Positions 8,242 through 17,109 of a DNA stretch of 23,568 nt are shown piece by piece (position 1 is the stretch's first letter; every line of letters begins with the position of its first letter). This DNA comes from Neoconidiobolus thromboides FSU 785 (taxonomy: Eukaryota > Entomophthoromycota > Entomophthoromycetes > Entomophthorales > Neoconidiobolaceae): assembly GCA_025603075.1 (NCBI GenBank), contig MU626525.1, positions 1-23,568 on the forward strand, given 5' to 3'. The translations under genes and the position numbers were made by a program. A model generated the notes under the pieces. The model saw only the letters and a list, made by a program, of their open reading frames with translations. It had not been told where the DNA came from and ran no database searches.

Positions 8242-11200
8242 CTACAGTAATTCTTCATCAATCAAAACAAAATGGGATTGACTTTGACTCCCTTCATTTC
8301 TGTTCTTAGAATCAGAACTATTAACCTGTCTAGTCCCTTGTGCTTCAAAATTATTATTACCTGAATGAGTAGGGAACATTTCTACCATTGTAGTATCTTC
8401 AAGAGGAGCATATTGGGTATTCCCTGTACCAAGTATACGATATTTAACTTGTAAATATTTCTCATACAAATATTTGGGAATGAAATGCCATTCTTCAGTA
8501 TTATGAGGATCTCTAATAAATGATTGGGTATTAAAATCAAATCTAGGTTTACGATATAATTTCAATAAAAGACTGGAACAAACAACACTGATACTAGATA
8601 ATGCCATAGCTGCTGAAGATACTACAGGTGGCATTCTTAATCCGATAGGTACAAATAAACCCATGGATAAAGGTATAGCAATTACATTGTATCCTACTGC
8701 CCACATAAAATTTAATCGAATACGCCAGAATATAGCTCTTGATAAATCAATCGCGGCTACTACATCCATTAAATCTGACTTCATTAATACAATATCGGCT
8801 GCTTCCATAGCTACATCCGTACCACCACCCATACTAATACCTACATCAGCATCCGCTAAAGCAGGTGAATCATTGATACCATCACCCACCATACATACAG
8901 AATAGCCATTGGCTTTCATTTGAGCTACTATTTTGGCTTTACCTGCAGGGGATACACCAGCATGAATTTCGTGAATATCACATTCTCTCGCTATGGCTTC
9001 CGCTGTTATCTTTTGATCTCCAGTTACCATGGCTATTTCTAATCCCATTTTACGTAAAGATCTAACAGCACTTAATGTTTCTGTTCTCAAGATATCTGAT
9101 AATGATATAAAACCAGCAAATTGATTATTAATACCAACTAAAATAACAGTATGGCCTAAACGTTCTTCACTCTCTTTTTCTTCATTAAAATCACTTGGTA
9201 TAATATATCCTTCTGCTAGTAGTAATTTAGAATTACCAACTACAATATCATAACTTAATTTTTCTCTTAATTGTACTTGGGCTTTAATCCCTTGCCCAGT
9301 AACTGAGGTAAAATTATTGACTTTAGTATCATGAGTAGGTAAACATAATACCTCCCTATAATTAGTAACAATAGCCCGCCCAAGCGGATGTTCACTACCT
9401 TCTTCAGCAGCTGCAACCAACAAAGAAAAATCTTCTTTAGTAATCATACTCTCCTTTAATATGCATTCTGAGCGTACTACCGATAATTTACCTGTAGTTA
9501 AGGTACCTGTTTTATCAAAGATAACTTTATTTAAGCCTTTAGCTGCTTCTAATGGATCACCACCTTTAATTAATACACCTAATTGAGCACCAATACCAGT
9601 ACCTGCCATAACGGCAGTAGGAGTAGCTAAACCCAATGCACAAGGACAAGAAACGACAATAACAGAGATAGCAAAAGTCAATGATGTCATTACTATCCCA
9701 TGGATTTCTAAATTTAATTGTGGGAAATCCTCTGGATATAAAGAAAGTATAATAAACCAGCCAATGAAGGTAACAATACCTAAGATCACTACCACTGGTA
9801 CAAAATAACGTGACACTTGATCTGAAAATTCTTGAATTGGGGCACGGCTTACTTGAGCATTTTCAACCAATTTAATAATTTGTGATAAAGTAGTTTCATC
9901 CCCTACACGTCCTGCTTTCATAATAAAAGAGCCTAATCCATTCACTGTACCTCCCATTACTTGAGAACCTTCCTTTTTAGTAACTGCTAGAGGTTCGCCA
10001 GTAACCATGGATTCATCTACATCCGAAGTACCACTAACTACTTCACCATCAGCAGGTATTTTATCACCAGGAAAAATCTTTAATAAATCACCACTTTGTA
10101 TAAGTTCACAGGGTATTTTTTGCTCTGAAGGTGGATCAAGTTTAACTAGAGTACATGTGGATGGGGTTAATGATAATAATTTTGATAAAGCAGTGGATGT
10201 TTTTGCCTTGGCTCTATTTTCTAAATACCTTCCTAAAGTAACAAAGGTAATCAAAGTAGCGGAGGTTTCAAAAAAACAAGTTGGTGGGGTAGGAGAGCCA
10301 TCATTGGATGTACACATATCAACAATAATTGATAATATTGAAAAAAAGAAAGCAGCTGAAGTACCAATAGCTATCAATACATCCATAGTGGTATTACCAT
10401 GTTTTAAAGCTTTATAAGAATTAATATAAAACATTCTACCCACGCCAAATTGAATAGGGATAGTAAGTACTAGTTGTAAAAAAATACCCACTGTAAAATT
10501 GCCAAGTAATAACTTTGTATCCAAGAGGGCTTTAAGTGGGGGGATATGAGAAAATACTTTAGAAATTAAAAATACTGGAGTAGCTAATAAAAGACACCAA
10601 TTTAGATGCTTACGCCACATTAAAATTTCTTTTGTTTTATTCAAAGATTCAATTTGCGCTGTAGAGGTTTTGGTTTCTAATATAGCATCAAACCCTAATG
10701 ATTTTATATGTTCAATAATTTCTCTAGGTCCAGTTAATGTCGAATCAAATTGAACAGAGGCTGATTCCATTGACAAATTAACTTTAATATCTAATATCCC
10801 TACTTTTTTGATTACTTCCCTTTCAATTAAACTAGTACATGATGAACATGTCATCCCATAAACACTTAAATTGATACTACCTTTAATTGATCTTTTAATG
10901 GCTTCTGCCGTAAATCCGAGGCCATTGATAATGGATACTATTTCAGCTTCAGTCATCGTTTTAGGATCATATTCAACATCGCCGCGTTGAGCCATCAAAG
11001 CCACAGTACAAGAAATAACCCCAGGACATGCTTTTAATGCCTTTTCAATACTAGAAGTACAAGAACTACATGTCATACCTTCAATCTTTATATTACTTAT
11101 ATCAAATTTAGATCTACTATTTGGCAATAGGGTGGAAGCAGAAGACATGGAAGGTGAAGCTTTCTCAGAGTTAATCATGTCTTTTGTACTTTTATCACTT

Positions 11201-12117
11201 GGAGCTAACCCCTTATTTTCAAAAGCATCAAATCCACAATCTTCAATACCATCCATTATTTGTTTTTTACTAATTTTAGAACTATCAAACTCTACAGTAG
11301 CTAACTCAGTACTCAAATCCACTTTAATTGTTTTTATACCTTCTAGATTACTAATTGATGCTTCTATGGATTTAACACAAGATTGACAAGTCATGCCTTT
11401 GACTAAAATTTCTATTATTTCAACAGAGAGTGTTGTTTTATCTAAAATAACATCAAACCCACAATCTTCAATCGATGTTATAATGTTTTCTAACTTACAA
11501 GGTGTTTTGAAACTACCTTCTACTTTATTTTGTTCAAGTGAAACTTCAACTTTAACCATACCTTCCATTGGTTCAAGTACTGCTTTAATAGACTTAACAC
11601 ATGATTGACAGGTCATACCTTCCACATTAAACTGGAATTGAGTTGTCTCATCTACATTGTTATTTGATTTAGAAGCACCAAATCCACAGTCTTCAATGGT
11701 TTGGATAAGTAACTCAACAGTACATGGTTCTTCAAATGTAATCTCGGCTTGATTTAACTCTAAAGAAACGTCCGCTTTGACCAAACTTTGGACCTCTTTT
11801 AAAGCCGAATTTATAGAGCTAACACAGGAGTGACAGGTCATACCATCGATTGAAATGATAACAACATTTTTTTTGGAAGCTTCAGCGCTAGAGGATACTA
11901 CTTCAAAACCACAGTCCTCAATAGTTTGCTTAATGGTTTCTAAAGTACATGGGGGTTCAAATTGGACACTCACTTGGTTTAATTCTAAGGACACTTCAAA
12001 GTCATTTAGACCAGTTATAGGTAATAAAGAGGTTGAAATTGACTTAACGCAAGACTGGCAAGTCATGCCATCCACGTTTAAAATGGTGGAACCGGTTTTG
12101 GGATTATTTGTTAACAT
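8242..12117 (-). CDS. CCC2: Copper-transporting P1B-type ATPase (CCC2/ATP7 family), six metal-binding domains
   Basis: A single uninterrupted 1291-residue frame, with ATG at 12117-12115 and TAG at 8244-8242. Six HMA domains carry GMTCxSC, with CxxC starting at residues 20, 95, 170, 244, 350 and 424. The pump follows: membrane helices from about 505; TGE at 706-708; the copper-selecting membrane CPC at 824-826; the phosphorylated DKTGT at 868-872; SEHPLG at 908-913; GDGINDSPA at 1078-1086; and the late-helix GYNVIAIP and SSAAMALSS motifs. All catalytic residues are present, so the enzyme should be active. The family pumps Cu(I) from the cytosol into the trans-Golgi lumen, receiving it from an Atx1-type chaperone, to load multicopper oxidases. 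The cytosolic tail is polar and ends DEELL. Ascomycete yeast CCC2 has two HMA domains, so six (as in animal ATP7A/B) is notable. The gene lacks introns, unlike its large neighbours. Confidence 0.95.
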   Translation of the reverse strand: MLTNNPKTGSTILNVDGMTCQSCVKSISTSLLPITGLNDFEVSLELNQVSVQFEPPCTLETIKQTIEDCGFEVVSSSAEASKKNVVIISIDGMTCHSCVSSINSALKEVQSLVKADVSLELNQAEITFEEPCTVELLIQTIEDCGFGASKSNNNVDETTQFQFNVEGMTCQSCVKSIKAVLEPMEGMVKVEVSLEQNKVEGSFKTPCKLENIITSIEDCGFDVILDKTTLSVEIIEILVKGMTCQSCVKSIEASISNLEGIKTIKVDLSTELATVEFDSSKISKKQIMDGIEDCGFDAFENKGLAPSDKSTKDMINSEKASPSMSSASTLLPNSRSKFDISNIKIEGMTCSSCTSSIEKALKACPGVISCTVALMAQRGDVEYDPKTMTEAEIVSIINGLGFTAEAIKRSIKGSINLSVYGMTCSSCTSLIEREVIKKVGILDIKVNLSMESASVQFDSTLTGPREIIEHIKSLGFDAILETKTSTAQIESLNKTKEILMWRKHLNWCLLLATPVFLISKVFSHIPPLKALLDTKLLLGNFTVGIFLQLVLTIPIQFGVGRMFYINSYKALKHGNTTMDVLIAIGTSAAFFFSILSIIVDMCTSNDGSPTPPTCFFETSATLITFVTLGRYLENRAKAKTSTALSKLLSLTPSTCTLVKLDPPSEQKIPCELIQSGDLLKIFPGDKIPADGEVVSGTSDVDESMVTGEPLAVTKKEGSQVMGGTVNGLGSFIMKAGRVGDETTLSQIIKLVENAQVSRAPIQEFSDQVSRYFVPVVVILGIVTFIGWFIILSLYPEDFPQLNLEIHGIVMTSLTFAISVIVVSCPCALGLATPTAVMAGTGIGAQLGVLIKGGDPLEAAKGLNKVIFDKTGTLTTGKLSVVRSECILKESMITKEDFSLLVAAAEEGSEHPLGRAIVTNYREVLCLPTHDTKVNNFTSVTGQGIKAQVQLREKLSYDIVVGNSKLLLAEGYIIPSDFNEEKESEERLGHTVILVGINNQFAGFISLSDILRTETLSAVRSLRKMGLEIAMVTGDQKITAEAIARECDIHEIHAGVSPAGKAKIVAQMKANGYSVCMVGDGINDSPALADADVGISMGGGTDVAMEAADIVLMKSDLMDVVAAIDLSRAIFWRIRLNFMWAVGYNVIAIPLSMGLFVPIGLRMPPVVSSAAMALSSISVVCSSLLLKLYRKPRFDFNTQSFIRDPHNTEEWHFIPKYLYEKYLQVKYRILGTGNTQYAPLEDTTMVEMFPTHSGNNNFEAQGTRQVNSSDSKNRNEGSQSQSHFVLIDEELL

Positions 12118-12440
12118 TTTTATTTAGTTTCAATATTTCAAGGTAAAGATTGAGAAATAAGATTAATGTTAATATTTATCTGATGGAATTTGTTGTATTT
12201 TAATATTAAAATAATTGATAATAAAATATACTTTAAAAGCCAGCTTTTGTGTTTTTAAAATTGCAATTATAAAAAAATAAGTAAAAGATAAAAGCAGTTG
12301 CTGGTTTTATTAGGCTAATTTATTAACTTTAATGATTGGTTAAGGTTGAAATTTACTTGAATTTATTTGTGGCTTCTTTAATGGTTGTTAAAATTAATTC
12401 TATTAATAAATCTGATAAGTTGAAAGGTTATTAAAAGTAA

Positions 12441-12686
12441 TTTAATAATGCGTTAGTTAAGCCGTTAGTAGTGAAAAATCTATATTATTTATCGGCTTTA
12501 TTTAAAAAGATATATCAACCCGAGTTGAATAGAAGTAGAATGGAAGATTCTTTATTATTCCTTAACTCATTTATAAATGGAGGAGAGAATAAACTTGGTG
12601 CTATTGTTGTTGAAGCTTTATTTAGTATTATTTTAACCCTATTTTTAGGAATAGAATGCTTTGGGCTAAAAGTTGTGGAGAAGTAG
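12441..12686 (+). other. Unassigned open stretch, possible gene remnant
   Basis: A frame open from 12441 to a TAG at 12684-12686, about 81 codons. It has no ATG until codon 35 and no intron acceptor of the TAG type in front of it. The codons look moderately coding-like (a polar stretch with NRSRMEDSLLFLNSF, then a hydrophobic AIVVEALFSIILTLFLG segment that could span a membrane). No family is recognised. It may be an exon remnant of a lost gene or chance. Confidence 0.2.
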
Positions 12687-13252
12687 AAATCATATAGAAA
12701 ATATTATATTATTATTGCTATAAATCTAATATTTTATTTTTAATTACTGATTTTATTGATACAAAGTTCCATTTTAATATTAACTTTATCCTTTGATGTT
12801 ATTTCTAATCAAGAACTAATTATCAATTATTTGATGACATTATAATCATATATTTTCCTCAAGTTAATTTAATTAATTTATAAAATATGAAAATTATTGA
12901 TTTGATTGATTTTTAATAATTTAAAAACTAGTAAAAGTGTTCAAGCTATAAATAGATAACACTTATTGTTCATTTATAGTGATAAAAGTTTCAAATATGA
13001 GTCTTTTGAAATTAATAATATAAAATGGTAAAAATAGACATTGAAACTAAGCTATAATAGCTCATGATATTAAATTGCCTTTTTTATTGTTTTATGTGCT
13101 TTGCTTTAATATGTGATAATAACTGATCCTTTTGTTAAATATCATTAATGATAGAAACCACTAAGTAAACTACAATAAACTCTGTAATAAGATATCAAAT
13201 ATCAGAACAATTAGCTCTGAAGTAAAACATCAACTACTAGGGCAATAGTGTT

Positions 13253-13459
13253 ATAAACGATACTTTCGAAATTAACAACTTTGGAATTTCACTCAAATAA
13301 GGTTAAGTTATTGAGAATGTCATTGTAAGTGATCCAAAAGACCAAAGTTTGTCAAATCAAGCTTTGCAATGTAAACAAAGAAACTCTATTGATTGGAAGT
13401 ATTTATACTTTTTGAAAAAATGAGACAAAGAATTGACCATTTTTATTGTTGAAGCTTAA
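13253..13459 (+). pseudogene. Possible decayed coding remnant
   Basis: Reading from ATA at 13253, the frame gives coding-like runs such as DTFEINNFGISLK, VIVSDPKDQSLSNQALQCK and SIDWKYLYFLKK, interrupted by TAA, TAA and TGA. G+C and amino-acid variety are higher than in the surrounding spacer. I do not recognise the family. It may be part of an old gene that has decayed between the copper ATPase and the ELYS-like gene, or it may be chance. Confidence 0.25.
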
Positions 13460-13612
13460 AGAAGTGAAAAGAAAAGTTCTAAATAAATAGTGATGTAAAT
13501 CCAGTTAAAATCATAATAAGGGGGAACAAAAAATTTAAATCTTAACTTCGAAGATATTTTTTGTAGCTTTGATTTTTATATTGAGTTTGTACATGAAATA
13601 AATATATATAAC

Positions 13613-16451
13613 ATGAAATTAATTACCAATAATTTTAAACAACCTTTTCCAACGAGTTATGATAATCAAATAAAAGGGAAAATTATCAATTCTTATTTGT
13701 ATTATATTTATGATAGTTACAAGCTAGAAATTTATTCTTATAAAACATGTATAAAAGTGATCAAGTTGGAAAACCTATTTAAAAATAGTGAAAGGGTAAT
13801 TTTATATACTACTATTTAGTTCTTTATGTTTAAAACAATTTTTTATATTTTTATAGTTAGAAATAATAGATATAATACCCATAGTATTTAATCAAGCATA
13901 TCATTTACTTTTAGCAATTAACGGTTTTGAATTTGAATATTCTCAACTATTTATACTTAATTTTAGGAATATGAAATTAGTACCATATGAATTTACATTT
14001 CAATCTAATATCAAAAAAATGTATTTGTCAAATTTACTTGAGCCAATAGTAACTTGGGGTGATAACGAGAATGTATATAACAATGAAGAATTTAACTTCA
14101 ATAGTAGTGAATATAGTGTAAATAACAGTGAAGATTATACAATTGATAGTGAAGAAAGTAGAAATAATAATTTAGATAAACAACATTATTTATTATTAAT
14201 CAAGTTAGAAGATAATAAAGTAGTAGTATTTACAATTTATAAAGAAAATTTGAGGAATGTTAATAAAATGCCATTGAAAATAGAGAATATAACCGAATTG
14301 AAAATTGGAAAAGCAAACGATATTAGGGAAATTGATATTTTAAAGGTTAATAATGAGAAATGTTTAATAGCTATTGGGTTGCAATGTGGATTTATTAATT
14401 TATTTTGTTATTCTTTTTCAAATTCTTATTTATTACATACTTTTCATCAAATTTTAAAGCTATCTATTAACTCTTTCTTATTTCAACAAAACAATAATTT
14501 AAATCAACTATATTTTTTAAAATTAATTCTACATTCTAGCTTGACAAAAAATGTTCATAATGATCATGGATTAATTATATTATTGTTTGGTATAGAAGAA
14601 TTAATCCCACTTAAGGATCACAAGTTACCAGAAGTATTATTTATACAGATTAATTTACTTACAGGGGAGTACAAACAATTAAATGTAGACAAATTAATTT
14701 TTAAGGTTATTAAAAAAGAATCACAGTTTCTTTACTTATGTAATAGTAACAATAATATAAATGATGGCGATATATTAGTTTGTAATAATAGCAAAGTAAA
14801 TAATGAAGATGATGAAGACATAAATTACAATCAATTAATACAAATTTATTATGATAAAGAAGAATGTCAACTTAAATTATTGATAAATTATTTTGATCAA
14901 CATTTCAACTTAATAAATCAAACTAAATTAACAAATAGTTATTCTCAATTGTCACCAGAGCCACCTTTAGTAAGTTTACATATTAATGTATTTGCATATT
15001 TATTTATTTATTTTAGGATATACATAAAGAAGATAATAATAATAGTATAATATTGTTATATTCGGATAGAATTGAAAAGTTAATCAATTTATTTGAAATA
15101 GAAGAAGAGTATAAAGAACCAATAAAGGAGGCTTTATTTACTATTGATTATAACCATTGGTTTATTACAGATGTAAGGCTATCACCCTATACTACACAAG
15201 AATGTAGTAGGATTAAAAAACATCGAGAGATTAATGATGGTGAGTTATTTATTGATAGAGTATTAAAGAAAGTTATCAATAACAATAATAATAATATGGA
15301 ACCTATTTATCCACCATTAACGAGTGAAAAATTAAGATATATAATGAAGGAAACGATAGAATGTAATTGTGATAAAGAATTAAAATATTTTATATATTAT
15401 TATATTGGAAAAGATTATATATTTGATCCAAATCGATTTTTAAATTATTTAAATGAACTAAAAATACCAAAAGAAAATATTAAACAGTTGGAAGTTTATT
15501 GGAATTTTGATCATGGACTACCTAAAGATGGCTTAAAATTATTTCAATTTTATAAATTTCAACAAGATGATATTAAGAAAATATTATTAAATTTATTTAA
15601 TTATCAAATGTATTCAAAATATTTTAAAATATTCTCAATGTTAAAAGTAAAAAATTTCAAGTTTAAAAAGTTGGCATTCTTTTCATTATTGAATCTAAAT
15701 ATCGTTTATGCTTATTTATTTATAGTAATTCTATATTTCATTATTATTTAAAGTGATATATTAATATGTTTATTATTTTAGAATCAACAAAACTTCGATA
15801 TTAAAGTTAGGAACGAGTTATTTTTGTTGTTATTAAAATTTATTTTAATAGGTAAACTTTGGTTCATATTATATGTTATAATAAGTAGTAATAAATTTTA
15901 TAGATAATAATCAATTAAGTAATATCAATTCGTTATTAAAATTACAGTTAAAAAGTCATGAAAAGGAGTTATTAATACAATTTTTAAATGAAGGAAATAA
16001 ACCAATATTAAAAGATGTATTAATATTATATTATATTAAAAATTATAATTATTTAAAAGCAATTGAATGTTTTAATATTAATCATGATATTTTAAGTCGT
16101 GGTTATAATATTCAAAGATATAACCATATTAAATTAATTATTCATCACCTTAAGCTGGCTATAGATGATAATAATTTAACATTAAATGTAGAAAAGACGA
16201 ATGAAGAAGAAGATAATGAGATTAGTTTAATAACTCTATGCAACTTGAAAGTAAAATTAGATATGGAAAGTATCAACAATAAAAAGGATGATGACAATTT
16301 TATAAAGAAACAATTTAATACTACAAAAGTTATTCGTCAACCTTCTAACAAATTAAGAAAGATGAAATCATTACCTAGTATCAAGGTAAGTTATCCAAAG
16401 CTAATGAGAAGAAATTCATACTCTGCTTTTCGAATTGAGTTTACTTTATAG
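13613..16451 (+). CDS. ELYS-like nuclear pore assembly protein
   Basis: Five exons join to about 873 residues: 13613-13795, 13857-14969, 15017-15724, 15782-15851, 15904-16451. Residues 1 to about 430 are rich in beta-strand-like segments (HYLLLIKLEDNKVVVFTIY, CLIAIGLQCGFINLF) interrupted by asparagine/acidic stretches, which suggests a beta-propeller. The part from about 500 resembles the conserved ELYS helical domain: YPPL near 530, a KELKYFIYYYIG helix, a KIP-(x)n-YWNFDHG segment with DH at 597-598, LLNLNIVYAYLFI, and a final helix pair (LILYYIKNYNYLKAIECF). ELYS proteins attach the Nup107/Nup84 Y-complex to chromatin or the pore. In ascomycetes the protein is often short, without the propeller. 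Assignment rests on motif pattern, so the domain call is moderate. The tail is basic. The 3' end has a possible extra intron (see findings). Confidence 0.65.
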
Positions 16452-17109
16452 TTTAATTTTTTATTTTTAATAAAATTATATATAACTAGTTATTTAGTTG
16501 TTTTAAGTTTGTGATATTGTTTTCTGTTATATTGACACATATATTAACATCAAACAATATCATCAAATCGATAATTTTTAATGTAAACGAAGTTTTTTGA
16601 AGTATTTGTAAACGTCTTTTTTAAATTTTTCAATACTGTAAGAAAGTTTATGAAAATTAATCATATATAGATAAAAAGCTTTTTAGATATTAATTTTCAT
16701 TTCATTTATAGTAATAGAGCTAATATTAAGTAAAACTATACTATATAATATGCATAAATTTATTAAATCAAATTACTCATTGTTAAAATAGATCGGATAT
16801 TTAGAAAAACTACATCATGTAACAACTATACAAACATTTTCACACATCAAAGTATTCAAAACATATCTATTATTTAATTTCAAAATAACAAAATTAAACA
16901 TTTTAATATGAATAACTAAGTAACTATAAAACATCAGTTTTAATAATTTTTAGAATTTAATTTTATAAATTCCAAATGAATCAACCTCGAATCTCATCAC
17001 AATGAAAAATTAACCAATAGCCAAACTCATTTCAAAATTCCTTTCAAAGGCAACTTCATTTTAAAAAAATTAGTAACTTTCCACTTTTTAAAATACAACA
17101 TAACCAAGG
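16452..17109. other. Intergenic region before GCD6
   Basis: About 660 bases between the ELYS-like stop codon and the GCD6 start codon. It is AT-rich with no credible coding frame and no repeat copy. It must hold the 3' end of one gene and the promoter of the next, which are in the same orientation. Confidence 0.6.

Larger units (their letters stand above)
12118..13612. other. Long divergent intergenic region
   Basis: About 1.5 kb between the start codons of the minus-strand copper ATPase and the plus-strand ELYS-like gene. Promoters of both must lie within it. It also contains two weak coding-like stretches (12441-12686 and 13253-13459, listed). Outside those I see only AT-rich DNA. Two GCTGG-containing sites (12239-12250 and around 12294-12304) resemble copper-regulatory elements of fission yeast Cuf1 but do not fully match that consensus. 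Confidence 0.55.

Noticed and set aside
10007-10417. 136-codon plus-strand open frame, and similar ones at 8663-8905, 11132-11386, 11393-11608 and 11855-12127
   Set aside because: All are antisense shadows of the copper ATPase gene, which has complete catalytic motifs on the minus strand.
12239-12304. Two GCTGG sites upstream of the copper ATPase resembling Cuf1 copper-response elements
   Set aside because: Each misses one position of the fission yeast consensus as I recall it, and short motifs of this kind occur by chance. The relevant regulator in this organism is unknown.
16800-16860. Apparent similarity to bases 733-780 (CATGTAAC...TACAAA...TTTCACA)
   Set aside because: Short, gapped and AT-rich. 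Not enough to call a dispersed repeat.
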